A stretch of 64,000 nt of DNA from Hyphomicrobiaceae bacterium (GTDB lineage: Bacteria > Pseudomonadota > Alphaproteobacteria > Rhizobiales > Hyphomicrobiaceae): contig JALHMB010000002.1 of the NCBI GenBank assembly GCA_022844275.1, forward strand, positions 806,001 through 870,000, given 5' to 3'. A program made the position numbers and the translations under genes. The notes beneath the pieces are model-generated. The model did no database searches, was not told where the DNA came from, and worked only from the letters and a program-made list of their open reading frames with translations. Positions 7,849 to 16,946 of this stretch are shown one piece after another (position 1 is the stretch's first letter; every line of letters begins with the position of its first letter).

Positions 7849-10665
7849 ATGCAACGCGTACTGGTGGGGATTGTGGCCGCCTTCTTGCTCGCGGCAAGCG
7901 CGCTCGCGCCGGCATGGTCTCAAGCGACTGGAGGTGATTTCTCGACCCTCTTCGCGCGCTGGCAGCAGGAACAGGATATCGAGGAGCGCATATACCTCGG
8001 CCAGACCTTGCTCGCCGAGGCGCCCGTACTGACGCCCTGGCCGCTTGCCGCCGAGCGCGCGCTGGTCATCGCCGAGCTGCAGTTCGGTACCGCCAGCGCT
8101 TACATCAATCGTCCGACCGGCGTGCGCGCCGACAACATCGAGACCGCGATCACGCTTTTCGAGGCCGCCCTTCCCGCCTGGACCTTCGAGCGCGACCCGC
8201 AGAACTGGGCAACGCTGCAGAACAATGTCGGCATCGCCTATTGGGCGCGCATTCGCGGCGAACGGGCCGACAACCAGGATCGCGCCATTGCCCATTTCGA
8301 GTCTGCGCTGCGTGTGTTCACGCGCGAGAGCGCACCCGAGCAATGGGGGCGTCTTCAGAACAATCTCGCGGTCGTCCATCAGAGCCGCATACGCGGCACA
8401 CCCGCCGAAAATCTCGAAGCTTCCATCACGCACACGGAGGCCGCGCTGAGCATCTTCACGCGTGAAGCGGCTCCCTTGCTCTGGGCCATGGCCAAAAACA
8501 ATCTCGGCTCGAGCTATCGCAATCGCATCGCCGGCGTGCGCGCCGAGAACTATGAGAAGGCCATCGCTCACATCAGCGACGCGCTGCAGGTCTTCACGGG
8601 CGAGACCGTGCCTCGAGAATGGGCCTCGGCACACTATAATCTCGCGTCGATCTATCTGGCGCGCATCAACGGCGAGAGCGCGGAAAACCAGGAACAGGCG
8701 ATTGCCCACCTCGATGCCGCCCTCACCGTCTTTACCCGCTCCGGTTTTCCCATGGAGTGGGCGCGCGCGCAGAACTCGCTCGGCAATGCTTATTCGGATC
8801 GCATTCGCGGCCTCCCAGGCGTGAACCGGGAAATCGCGATCGCTGCTTACGAGGCGGCGCTCTCGGTTTTCACGCGCGACGCCTATCCGCACGAGCATCT
8901 GCGCACGGGGCGGGCGCTCGGCCATGTTCTACTCCAGGCGCGCGACTGGAGCGAGGCCAGCGCCGTGCATCAGAGCGCACGCGAAGCCTTCCTGCTGCTC
9001 TTTGGTCAGGGTTTTGATGAGACCGAGGCGCGCTCGCTGATCGCCGATGCCGGACCGCTGTTTGCCGAAGCGGCACTCGGCGCGCTCGAGCGCGGTGCCG
9101 TCGAAGCTGCCGTTGCCCTCTCCGACGAAAGCCGGGCGCGTCTGCTCGCCGTCTCGCTCAGATTGCAGATGCTGGAACTGTCATCCGAGAGCCGGGCGCG
9201 CCTTGATTCACTTCGCGCCGCCATTCGTAAATCACAGGATGCTGTCGAGACCGCCACGGGGCCAGACCGCGCGGTCGCCATCGATCAATTGGGCTCGCTG
9301 CGGCGAGAGCTTCTCCAATTCGTCACCGCAAGCGGTGCCAGCGACGATCGCAGCGCTGTAGCCTTCGCCGAAGCACGCCGCATTGCATCTGCGGGCGGCG
9401 CCGTTGCCATCCCCATCGTCACGGCCCTCGGCGGCAGGCTCATCGTGCTGAGCGGCACCGAGGATATCAAGGCCACGGTCATCGATGTTCCGGAGCTCAC
9501 GCCCGCACGCCTCTCGACACTGCTGGCCGGTCCGGATGGCACGACCGGCGGCGGCTGGATCGGCGCCTATTTCGCCAACTACTTCGAGGGCGAAGAGAAG
9601 CAGAAGCGCTGGCCGCAGTGGATGGCCGCGATCGTGGAGCTCGGCCCCGAGCTCTGGCGCCTCTTCGGCGGCGAGCTCGATGCGGCACTCAAGGCACAAG
9701 GTCTGAAACCTGGCGCCCAGCTCGTGTGGGTTCCCTCGGGATGGCTCGGCGTGCTGCCGGCCGCGCTCGCTCAGGATCCTGTCAGCAAGCGGCGGCTTGG
9801 CGATGCCTACGAGATCACCGTAACGCCGAGCCTCGCCACGCTCGCTGCCGTGCGCGACCGAGCAGCATCGGCCGATGCGGCCAGCCTTGCCGCGATCATC
9901 AATCCGACGGGCGACTTGCCGGGATCGGATATGGAAGGCGCATTCATCGCGGCACAATTCCCGGAGAGCGGACGCGCCGTTCTTGCCGGCGAGAACGCAA
10001 CGCTCGGTTCCGTACTCGATGCGCTCAAGGGACGAAGCTACTGGCACTTCGCCTCGCATGGCACGTTCACCTGGTCCGACGTGCGTCAGTCGGCGCTCAT
10101 CATGCACAATGCCGAACGCCTCAGCGTCGGCCGGCTGCTCGAGGTCGACGGACTCGGCCGGCCGCGTCTGGTGGTGCTCTCCGCCTGCGAAACCGGCCTT
10201 TCCGAGATCACGCGCAATCCCGATGAGTTCGTCGGCCTTCCCGGTGCCTTCATGGCGCTCGGCGCCGCCGGCGTGCTCGGTACGTTATGGCCGGTTTCCG
10301 ATATCGCCTCGGCACTGCTGATCGCGCGCTTCTACGAGTTGCATATCGGCGAACGCTTGCGCCCGGCAACGGCCCTTCAGCGCGCTCAGGTCTGGCTGCG
10401 CGAGGCAACGAACGAGGAGCTTTCGGCTTACGTCCAGGGCGCCGCGGGCGCCGGTCGGATTGCGCGCGGCTTCGCCACGGCGACCAGCGAGGCCATGAGC
10501 CCAGAGAGCCTGAAAAAAGACCGCAACAGCTCGGCCGTCGAATGGCTTGCGGCCCCAGCCTCGCGAGGTGACAGCCCGGCCAAGGATGCCCAGCCAGCGC
10601 CGGCTGTCGCCCGCCCCTTTGCCCATCCATACTACTGGGCAGGCTTCGTCCATACCGGACACTGA
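7849..10665 (+). CDS. Secreted TPR-repeat CHAT-domain protease-like protein
   Basis: The 938-residue protein starts with a signal peptide (MQRVLVGIVAAFLLAASALA) after a GGGAGG ribosome site. Residues 94 to about 340 form TPR-like repeats with an exact 46-residue period. A helical linker follows (about 380-520). The C-terminal CHAT domain (about 590-920) belongs to the caspase-like superfamily. It carries the expected dyad: His737 in HFASHGTF and Cys780 in VLSACETGLSE. GTLWPVSDIAS is a further CHAT signature. Known CHAT-TPR proteins are peptidases or scaffold proteins in regulated proteolysis; a periplasmic one with an intact dyad suggests an envelope protease. No obvious substrate gene is adjacent. 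Confidence 0.88.
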   Translation: MQRVLVGIVAAFLLAASALAPAWSQATGGDFSTLFARWQQEQDIEERIYLGQTLLAEAPVLTPWPLAAERALVIAELQFGTASAYINRPTGVRADNIETAITLFEAALPAWTFERDPQNWATLQNNVGIAYWARIRGERADNQDRAIAHFESALRVFTRESAPEQWGRLQNNLAVVHQSRIRGTPAENLEASITHTEAALSIFTREAAPLLWAMAKNNLGSSYRNRIAGVRAENYEKAIAHISDALQVFTGETVPREWASAHYNLASIYLARINGESAENQEQAIAHLDAALTVFTRSGFPMEWARAQNSLGNAYSDRIRGLPGVNREIAIAAYEAALSVFTRDAYPHEHLRTGRALGHVLLQARDWSEASAVHQSAREAFLLLFGQGFDETEARSLIADAGPLFAEAALGALERGAVEAAVALSDESRARLLAVSLRLQMLELSSESRARLDSLRAAIRKSQDAVETATGPDRAVAIDQLGSLRRELLQFVTASGASDDRSAVAFAEARRIASAGGAVAIPIVTALGGRLIVLSGTEDIKATVIDVPELTPARLSTLLAGPDGTTGGGWIGAYFANYFEGEEKQKRWPQWMAAIVELGPELWRLFGGELDAALKAQGLKPGAQLVWVPSGWLGVLPAALAQDPVSKRRLGDAYEITVTPSLATLAAVRDRAASADAASLAAIINPTGDLPGSDMEGAFIAAQFPESGRAVLAGENATLGSVLDALKGRSYWHFASHGTFTWSDVRQSALIMHNAERLSVGRLLEVDGLGRPRLVVLSACETGLSEITRNPDEFVGLPGAFMALGAAGVLGTLWPVSDIASALLIARFYELHIGERLRPATALQRAQVWLREATNEELSAYVQGAAGAGRIARGFATATSEAMSPESLKKDRNSSAVEWLAAPASRGDSPAKDAQPAPAVARPFAHPYYWAGFVHTGH
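8128..8817 (+). repeat. Five tandem 138-bp units encoding 46-residue TPR-like repeats
   Basis: Units begin at residues 94, 140, 186, 232 and 278 of the CHAT protein, and a sixth is partly recognisable. The consensus starts A-[DE]-N-x-E and continues AIAxFxxALxVFTRE, then PxxWAxxQNNLGxxYxxRIxG. The period is exactly 46 residues in all five complete units with no indels. At DNA level the units are diverged, so this is an old protein repeat rather than a recent slippage product. Confidence 0.9.
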
Positions 10666-10789
10666 GGGCGGAACGCCCACCCTGCGCCGGCGGGCAAATG
10701 AGCCATGCCTGCAAGCGCCCTTGCCTTCGGTGCGGGCTTATCCGAGCATTGTCTTAGAAGCCGGACCGTCCGAGGCCCCCAAAACAGGA

Positions 10790-11929
10790 ATGCGCCACGT
10801 GCCAGAGATTTCCTACACGCCCCCACCCGACGGCTCTACTTGGGAGGCTACGGTCCCATCCGCCGCAGGCTTTGATGCTGGCAAGCTCGAAGCGGCCATA
10901 GCCTGGGCAGAGGCTTCCGAAAGCCCCTGGCCGCGCTCGCTCTACTACCCGGACGGTCGCTATGTCGGGAATGTCGAGTGGAACGAGAGCGGTCCTTGGA
11001 GCGACATCACCGGCATCGTGCGCCCGCGCGGCGGACCAGCCGGCATGATCATGAAGCGCGGCCGCATCGTCGCCGAGTGGGGCGATACGCGCCGCGCCGA
11101 TGTCACGTTCAGCGTCGCCAAGAGCTATCTCTCGATGCTCACTGGCATCGCTTTAGGCGACGGCCTGATTTCCAGCGTCGACGATCGCGTCAGTGCCAGC
11201 GTGAAGACCGGCCACTTCGATGGTCCGCACAACGGACAGATCACGTGGCGGCATCTTCTGACGCAGTCCTCGGAGTGGGATGGCGTGCTGTGGGAGAAGT
11301 CAGATCAGGTCGATCATTTCCGCCAGGTCGGCGGCGCCGAGAACAACAAGCACAAGGGCGAGCTGCGCCAGAGCCAGACACCCGGTACGTACTACGAATA
11401 CAACGACGTGCGCGTGAACGTGCTCGCCTTCGCCCTGCTGCAGCGCTTCGGCAAGTCGCTTCCCGACGTGCTGCGCGAGCGGATCATGGATCCCATCGGC
11501 GCCTCGCGGGACTGGGAGTGGCATGGCTACTCGACCTCCTGGATAGAGGTCGGCGGCAAGCGCGTGCAGTCCGTCTCGGGCGGCAGCCACTGGGGCGGCG
11601 GGCTCTTCATCCCGACTCGCGATCACGCACGCGTCGGCCTTCTCGTCGCCAACAACGGGCGCTGGGGCACGCGCCAGCTTCTACCCGAAGGCTGGATGGC
11701 GCAGTCGCTCACACCCTCGGCCACGAACGCCGGCTACGGATTTCTCTGGTGGCTTAACATCGGTGGTCGCAATTATCCTAGCGCACCTGCAGACAGCTGG
11801 TTCGCGCTCGGCGCCGGCACCAACCTGATCTGGGTCGCGCCGTCACAAGAGCTGGTCGCGGTTGTCCGCTGGATCGACAAGTCCAAGGCCAATGGCTTTT
11901 TCGAGCGCCTCATGGCTGCAATCGCGTAA
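10790..11929 (+). CDS. Beta-lactamase-family serine hydrolase (class C/esterase type)
   Basis: The 379-residue protein has the penicillin-binding-protein fold motifs. SxxK is FSVAKSY (Ser108, Lys111). A YEYND segment around residues 202-206 sits where the YxN/YSN motif normally lies. GGSHWGGGLFIPTRDHARVG and GYGFLWW are typical of the esterase-like branch. No signal peptide is seen from ATG 10790, which follows ACAGGA; upstream in-frame starts lack ribosome sites and overlap the CHAT gene. It is probably a cytoplasmic esterase or amide hydrolase. The gene follows the CHAT gene on the same strand and precedes a SnoaL-like gene by 26 bases. Confidence 0.8.
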   Translation: MRHVPEISYTPPPDGSTWEATVPSAAGFDAGKLEAAIAWAEASESPWPRSLYYPDGRYVGNVEWNESGPWSDITGIVRPRGGPAGMIMKRGRIVAEWGDTRRADVTFSVAKSYLSMLTGIALGDGLISSVDDRVSASVKTGHFDGPHNGQITWRHLLTQSSEWDGVLWEKSDQVDHFRQVGGAENNKHKGELRQSQTPGTYYEYNDVRVNVLAFALLQRFGKSLPDVLRERIMDPIGASRDWEWHGYSTSWIEVGGKRVQSVSGGSHWGGGLFIPTRDHARVGLLVANNGRWGTRQLLPEGWMAQSLTPSATNAGYGFLWWLNIGGRNYPSAPADSWFALGAGTNLIWVAPSQELVAVVRWIDKSKANGFFERLMAAIA

Positions 11930-11955
11930 TCTGACTATCAGTCGGGAGAACCGTC

Positions 11956-12342
11956 ATGCAGAAGATCGTCGACGAGCCTGTCACCTTGGAGCGCGTCCGC
12001 GAGATCGGCGAAGCCTTCGCCCGCCGCGACGTCGATGCGATCGTCGATTGCTTTGCTGATGATGGCGAGTTCCGCAATGCCAAGGGGCCCGATGTCTGGG
12101 GCCAGTCGTACAAGGGCAAGGAGCAGATTCGCAGCTACTTCGTGCCCTTGTTTGCGAACAGCCCCGACGTGAAGTGGCTGCACACGGCCGAGTACGTCGT
12201 CGGCAATCGCGCGGTGACCGAATGGCTCCGCACCGCGACGCTGCCCAACGGCCAGAAGCAGGAGTGGCTCGGCTGCGATCTCTACACTTTCCGGGGCGAC
12301 AAGATCGTGCGCAAGGACACCTACATCAAAGTCGTCAGCTAA
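11956..12342 (+). CDS. SnoaL/NTF2-like domain protein
   Basis: The 128-residue protein is a single NTF2-like cone. It has an N-terminal helix with AFARRDVDAIVDCFADDGEFR, a middle YKGKEQIRSYFVPLF helix, and strands ending in EWLGCDLYTFRGDKIVRKDTYIKVV, the usual SnoaL end. Proteins like this are small ligand-binding isomerases, hydratases or polyketide-cyclase-like enzymes. It sits 26 bases after the serine hydrolase and may be co-transcribed. It converges on the SDR gene. No substrate can be assigned. Confidence 0.8.
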   Translation: MQKIVDEPVTLERVREIGEAFARRDVDAIVDCFADDGEFRNAKGPDVWGQSYKGKEQIRSYFVPLFANSPDVKWLHTAEYVVGNRAVTEWLRTATLPNGQKQEWLGCDLYTFRGDKIVRKDTYIKVVS

Positions 12343-12351
12343 ACCCGCGCC

Positions 12352-13131
12352 TCAATCCGGAATGAGGCCGCCATCCACGTTGTAGGACTGGCCGGTGATG
12401 TTGCGCGCGCGCGGCGAGGCAAGAAACACGACCATATCGGCAATATCCTCGGGCTCGTTGGCACGCCGCAGCGGCACGCCAGCGACCGCGCGCTCCTCGA
12501 CAGCTTCTATGCTGAGGCCCTCGGTCTTCGACATGACCTTCACGATTTCCTCGTAGAGCGCCGTGCGCACGATGCCCGGGCAGACGGAATTGACGTTGAT
12601 ATTGTGCGGCCCGAGTTGTTGCGCCGCCGTCTTGGTCAGGCTGATGACGGCGCCCTTGCTCGCCGCATAGATCGCGTTCGACGTGCCAGGAAATCCTTTG
12701 CCAGCAACCGATGCGATATTGATGATGCGGCCACTCCGGCGTGGGATCATCTCGCGCGCGACCCGCTGCAGGCAGAAGAACACGCCCTTGGCATTCACGC
12801 GGTGAATGCGATCCCAGTCCTCTTCAGTCAAGTCCATGATGTACGCGCGGCGGGTGACGGCGGCATTGTTGACGAGAATGTCGATACGGCTGAAGGCGGC
12901 CAAGCTCTCGGCCACCATGCGATCGATGTCGGCCACGCTGCCGAGATCCGCACGGATGGCATGAACCCGGCGCCCCTTGGCCTTCACGGCGTCTTTGGTC
13001 TCGGCCAGCGTGCGCTCGTTGATATCGACGACGACGAGGTCCGCGCCCACATCTGCGAGCGCCAGCGCAGAGGCGCGGCCAATACCCTGCCCCGCGCCCG
13101 TCACAATGGCGATCTGATCCTTGAGATCCAT
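12352..13131 (-). CDS. SDR-family NAD(P)-dependent oxidoreductase
   Basis: The 259-residue classical short-chain dehydrogenase has the cofactor loop TGAGQGIG at residues 11-18, Asp37 after the second strand (VVDIN, favouring NAD(H)), and NNA at 88-90. The catalytic set is Ser141, Tyr155 and Lys159 (YAASK), and the end is NVDGGLIPD. It is complete and likely soluble. Close family members act on sugar or hydroxy-acid alcohols, but the substrate is not predictable. It converges on the SnoaL gene and diverges from the PEP-mutase-family gene. Confidence 0.88.
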   Translation of the reverse strand: MDLKDQIAIVTGAGQGIGRASALALADVGADLVVVDINERTLAETKDAVKAKGRRVHAIRADLGSVADIDRMVAESLAAFSRIDILVNNAAVTRRAYIMDLTEEDWDRIHRVNAKGVFFCLQRVAREMIPRRSGRIINIASVAGKGFPGTSNAIYAASKGAVISLTKTAAQQLGPHNINVNSVCPGIVRTALYEEIVKVMSKTEGLSIEAVEERAVAGVPLRRANEPEDIADMVVFLASPRARNITGQSYNVDGGLIPD

Positions 13132-13363
13132 GCCTTTTCCTCCCTGAATAATTGGCGGCTCTCACGTCCGCCTCTTGCCTATCCTGCCACCCGCGAGACA
13201 CCACATCCATAGGCGCGTCCGTCCGCGGGCTCATGCCTGCCCCGATACTTCCTGCTTGCTGCTGCACTGCACTGCCGGCCACAATCACCCAATTCGCCCG
13301 TGTATGCGGGACGGCCATCCTCCCTTACGGAACCCCCAACAGCTTCTCCAGAAGGCAACTCCC

Positions 13364-14224
13364 ATGAACGCACCTGCCCGCATGCGCGCCCTCCTCGCCA
13401 AGCCCGAGTTCGTCGTCATGCCCGCGGTATGGGATGGCATGAGCGCAAAGCTCGCCTTCGGCGCCGGATTTCAGACGGCGTTCCTCTCGGGCTCCTGCGT
13501 CGCCGCAAGTCGCCTCGGAGGCCCCGATCTCGACCTCATCTCGTTCGCTGAGATGTACGACTCCTTCAACATGGTACGCGGCGCGGCGCCCGATCTGCTC
13601 GTGCTTGCCGACGGTGATCATGGCTACGGCAATGCCATGAACGTGCAGCGCACCGTGCGCGCTTATGGCCGTGCCGGTGCCGCCGCCATCCTCATCGAGG
13701 ACAAGATCACACCACGCGCACTCACGGCCGCCGGCAAACCCTGCCTACCCCGCGAAGAAGCGCGCATGAAAATCCGCGCCGCCGTCCAGGCAGCAAAGGA
13801 GTCCGGCATCCTGATCATGGCCCGCACAGACTGCCGCCCGACGGCCGGCATGGACGAGGCTGTGGCGCGCATCGAAATGTTCGTCGCCGAGGGCGCGGAC
13901 ATCCTCTTCCTCGACTCGCCGGCTGACGAAGGCGAGATTCGCCGTTCAGTTGCAGCAGCAGCCGGCCGGCCGTCCTTTGCCGTGCTCTCGCCCGGCGCAC
14001 CGCGCGAGACGCCGAGCCAGTCCCGTGCGGCCGAGCTCGGCCTCAAGATCGGCACTTATCCGACAGGAATGCTCTCCCCCGCGCTGGCGGGTATGAAGGC
14101 GGGGCTTGCAGCTCTTAGCGCCGGCAAGGCAGAGGCCGAAAACGCATTAACACCGGCCGAATTCCGCTCGACTGTCGGTTACCAGGACTACGACGCCCAC
14201 GCCAAGCAGTTCATGATCGGCTGA
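13364..14224 (+). CDS. Isocitrate lyase/PEP mutase superfamily protein (oxaloacetate decarboxylase-like)
   Basis: The 286-residue protein has the superfamily barrel features. The N-terminal RMRALLAKPEFVVMPAVWDGMSAKLA is followed by LADGDHGYGNAMNV (metal-binding Asp region), AILIEDKITPR, and ILIMARTDCRP with VARIEMFVAEGADILFLDSP. The subfamily loop that in isocitrate lyase carries the catalytic Cys (KKCGH) is replaced by IEDKITPR, so isocitrate lyase activity is unlikely. Oxaloacetate decarboxylase or 2,3-dimethylmalate lyase-type activity are the alternatives. ATG 13364 follows GAAGG. Confidence 0.85.
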   Translation: MNAPARMRALLAKPEFVVMPAVWDGMSAKLAFGAGFQTAFLSGSCVAASRLGGPDLDLISFAEMYDSFNMVRGAAPDLLVLADGDHGYGNAMNVQRTVRAYGRAGAAAILIEDKITPRALTAAGKPCLPREEARMKIRAAVQAAKESGILIMARTDCRPTAGMDEAVARIEMFVAEGADILFLDSPADEGEIRRSVAAAAGRPSFAVLSPGAPRETPSQSRAAELGLKIGTYPTGMLSPALAGMKAGLAALSAGKAEAENALTPAEFRSTVGYQDYDAHAKQFMIG

Positions 14225-14295
14225 GGCGTTCAACCTCTTGCCCCTACGCGGTTTTGCCGCGCTGGGGCCGATACCGCATCCCGAAGATCCAAAAT

Positions 14296-14320
14296 GGAAC
14301 CAATTCGCGCGTCCCGCGTT
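14296..14320 (+). promoter_or_regulatory. EcfG-type general stress promoter
   Basis: GGAAC at 14296-14300 and CGTT at 14317-14320 are separated by exactly 16 bases. This matches the alphaproteobacterial EcfG (general stress sigma factor) consensus GGAAC-N16/17-CGTT. The predicted start is about 100 bases before the response-regulator ATG, with a small CCCTC/GAGGG hairpin (14358-14374) in the leader. It is the only clear match I found in the intergenic regions of either strand. Confidence 0.7.
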
Positions 14321-14424
14321 GAATTGGGTTGGCCGAGCCTTCCCGAAAGTTCAGCAGCCCTCGTCGGATGAGGGATGGCTTGGTACCACTAGTCTGGCAG
14401 GGCCATTTTTGGAGGATCCGTTAT

Positions 14425-14793
14425 ATGGGGGTACGGGGCGCGCGCCTGATCCTCGTCGAGGATGAAGCACTTCTCGCACTCGATCTACAGGACATGCTGG
14501 AGGACATGGGCTGCCTCGTCGTCGGCACGGCTGGACGGCTGGAGGAGGCACTCGTCCTGGCCGAGACCGAATTCGACCTCGCGCTCCTCGACATGAACAT
14601 CGGCGGAGCCCGCATCGACCCCGTAGCGCGGCGTATTGCCGAACGCGGCATCCCCATCATCTTCGTGACGGGCTACGGCCAGCGCACGCTGCCTCCCGGC
14701 GTTACCGCCCCTGTCCTCGACAAGCCCTGCAGTCAGGAGGCGCTCTGGCCACTGGTGGGCGCGGTGCTGGAGGCGCGCAATGCTGAGCAGTAA
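14425..14793 (+). CDS. Single-domain response regulator (receiver only)
   Basis: The 122-residue protein is a receiver domain with no output domain. The acidic pocket is in LILVEDEALL, the phosphoacceptor is Asp56 (LALLDMNIGG), the switch Thr is in IFVTGYG, and the conserved Lys is in VLDKPC. ATG 14425 has GGAGG ten bases upstream; an earlier in-frame ATG would add a non-receiver leader. It overlaps the HWE kinase gene by 14 bases and is driven from the predicted EcfG promoter. Receivers of this class relay or quench phosphate in the alphaproteobacterial general stress response. Confidence 0.9.
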   Translation: MGVRGARLILVEDEALLALDLQDMLEDMGCLVVGTAGRLEEALVLAETEFDLALLDMNIGGARIDPVARRIAERGIPIIFVTGYGQRTLPPGVTAPVLDKPCSQEALWPLVGAVLEARNAEQ

Positions 14794-16942
14794 GCTCCTT
14801 GAACTCGACAGTCCCACCTTCCGCCGCATGGCCGATGCCGCACCAGTTCTGATGTGGGCCAGCGGGCCAGACAAGGAATGCCGCTGGCTCAACAAGCGGT
14901 GGACTGATTTCGTGGGCCGATCCATGGCCCAGGAGCTCGGCTTCGGATGGGCCGATAACATTCATCCCGAGGATCTCGAGAAGGGCATAAGTCAGTACAA
15001 GAGGAGCTTCGACAGGCGCGAGGAATTTTCGATCGAGTTCCGCCTTCGCCGTCATGACGGCGTCTATCGCTGGATGCTCGGCACGGGTGTACCTCTCGTA
15101 TCGCCCGAGGGCTCATTCAGCGGCTATATCGGCTCTTGCACCGACATCACCGAGCAGAAGCTCGGTCAGGCGGCGCTGCGCGAAAGCGAGGACCGCTTCC
15201 GGCTGCTCTCCGAGCGCGCGCCGGCTATGATCTGGCTGAGCGATGACGCGGGCAAGTGCGTGCATATCAATCACCGCCTTAGAGAGTTCTGGGGTCTCGT
15301 GGACGATACACTTCCGGACTTCGACTGGTCATCGACCCTGCATCCCGACGATGCTGCACACGTCGGCGCTGCGGTGGAGAAGGCTCTGACGAACAAAACG
15401 GGCTTCACCGTCCAGATGCGCCTTCGCAATCATGGTGGTGAGTATCGCATCATCAGGACAGACGCTCAGCCGCACTTCTCGCCATCGGGCGACTTTCTTG
15501 GCCTCGTCGGTGTGAACATCGACATGACCGAGGAGGCGAGAGCCAACCAGGCGCTGCGCCGCAGCGAGGAGAGATTTGCCCGCTTCATGCATCATCTGCC
15601 GGGTCTCGCCTGGATAAAGGATGGAGACGGTCGTTATATCTTCGCCAATGAAGCTGCGACCCGTGCGTTCGGGGCATCGCAAGGCGAGCTCATCGGCCGC
15701 ACTGATGATGACCTATTTCCGCCCGAGACCGCCCGCCAGTTCCGAGAGAACGATGCGCGCGCGCAAAGGGAGCCCGGCGGCGCGCGGGTGATCGAGACGC
15801 TCTTGCAGCCGGATGGCATGCTGCATCAGTCCATCGTCAGCAAATTTGGCATTCCCGACCCGGACGGCAGCGGCACCCTGACCGGCGGCGTCGCCATCGA
15901 CGTAACCGATCACAAGGCCGCAGAGGTCAGAATTGCCGTTCTTAATGAGAACTTGAAGAACAGGCTCGAAGAGCAGGATGCACTTCTCGCCGCGCTCCCG
16001 GTCGGCGTATTCATCGCCCGCGATCCTGAATGCCGGGAGATAATAGCCAACAAAGCCGGCGCCGAATTGCTTTCGCTTCCGGAAGGCGCCAATGCCTCGA
16101 AGAGCGGGCCCAACGGCAGCGCCCTGCCGTTCAAAGTGCATTCGGGCGGCAAAGAGCTTTCGACGTCCGAACTGCCGATGCAGAGATGCGCGCGCCTCGG
16201 CACCCCCATCCATGGTGAGGAAGTCGACGTCGTTTTTACGGACGGGCGAACGGTGACGCTGCACGAGTCCGTATCACCCCTTTTCGACGTCAACGGCAAA
16301 GTAAGAGGATGCGTCGCCGTCTTCGTCGACATCACCGAGCGCAAGCAATCGGAACGGCAAAAAAACCTCTTCATCGACGAGCTCAATCATCGCGTGAAGA
16401 ACACCCTTGCCATCGTCCAGTCCATCGCCGCGCAGACGCTCCGACAGACTGACGAGCCCAAGGCCTTCAGGACGGCCTTTACGGGCCGCCTCGACGCACT
16501 GGCCCGCGCGCACTCGCTCCTCACAACCGCGTTGTGGGAAGGCGTCGATCTCGCCGCCCTCGTCGAGGTCGCGCTGAGCCCCTTCGAGAACTTCAAGGGC
16601 CAGGTGACGGTCCACGGCTCGTCCATTGTCATAAGGCCGAATGGCGCTGTCACTTTGGCGCTGGTCCTGCACGAACTCGCGACGAACGCCGCGAAGTACG
16701 GCGCACTCAGCACGACATCGGGCAAGGTAGCCATTTCCTGGGTCGACGACGGGACGTCGATCACCCTTCGCTGGTCGGAGGTGGGCGGCCCGCGTGTTGA
16801 CAAACCTGCTCGCAAGGGGTTCGGGAGCCGCCTCATTGCTGCGAGCGCGTCGCAGCTCGGCGGTACGGCCGAAGTCGCTTACGCAGGCGACGGTGTAAAG
16901 GCGACCCTGATGTTTCCCTCGCGCGAGCACGCGTCCGCATGA
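14780..16942 (+). CDS. Multi-PAS HWE-family sensor histidine kinase
   Basis: The 720-residue soluble protein has no membrane segments. Three PAS/PAC units are visible (about residues 10-130, 135-255 and 260-380), each ending in a PAC-type DITE, DMTE or DVTD. A fourth degenerate PAS lies at about 395-520. The kinase core follows: His537 in ELNHRVKNTLAIVQSIAAQT, His631 in LHELATNAAKYGALS, and the HWE-type Trp665-x-Glu667 (RWSEVGGPRV). The end is KGFGSRLI. HWE kinases with PAS sensors commonly feed the PhyR-NepR-EcfG pathway, and the predicted EcfG promoter upstream supports that. Light, redox or ligand input cannot be decided; no LOV-type Cys motif was seen. Confidence 0.92.
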   Translation: MLSSKLLELDSPTFRRMADAAPVLMWASGPDKECRWLNKRWTDFVGRSMAQELGFGWADNIHPEDLEKGISQYKRSFDRREEFSIEFRLRRHDGVYRWMLGTGVPLVSPEGSFSGYIGSCTDITEQKLGQAALRESEDRFRLLSERAPAMIWLSDDAGKCVHINHRLREFWGLVDDTLPDFDWSSTLHPDDAAHVGAAVEKALTNKTGFTVQMRLRNHGGEYRIIRTDAQPHFSPSGDFLGLVGVNIDMTEEARANQALRRSEERFARFMHHLPGLAWIKDGDGRYIFANEAATRAFGASQGELIGRTDDDLFPPETARQFRENDARAQREPGGARVIETLLQPDGMLHQSIVSKFGIPDPDGSGTLTGGVAIDVTDHKAAEVRIAVLNENLKNRLEEQDALLAALPVGVFIARDPECREIIANKAGAELLSLPEGANASKSGPNGSALPFKVHSGGKELSTSELPMQRCARLGTPIHGEEVDVVFTDGRTVTLHESVSPLFDVNGKVRGCVAVFVDITERKQSERQKNLFIDELNHRVKNTLAIVQSIAAQTLRQTDEPKAFRTAFTGRLDALARAHSLLTTALWEGVDLAALVEVALSPFENFKGQVTVHGSSIVIRPNGAVTLALVLHELATNAAKYGALSTTSGKVAISWVDDGTSITLRWSEVGGPRVDKPARKGFGSRLIAASASQLGGTAEVAYAGDGVKATLMFPSREHASA

Positions 16943-16946
16943 CGCG

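Noticed and set aside
8128-8817. Regularly spaced repeats considered as a CRISPR-like array
   Set aside because: The period is 138 bp within an open frame, units are diverged at DNA level and encode TPR-like helices. No cas genes are present.
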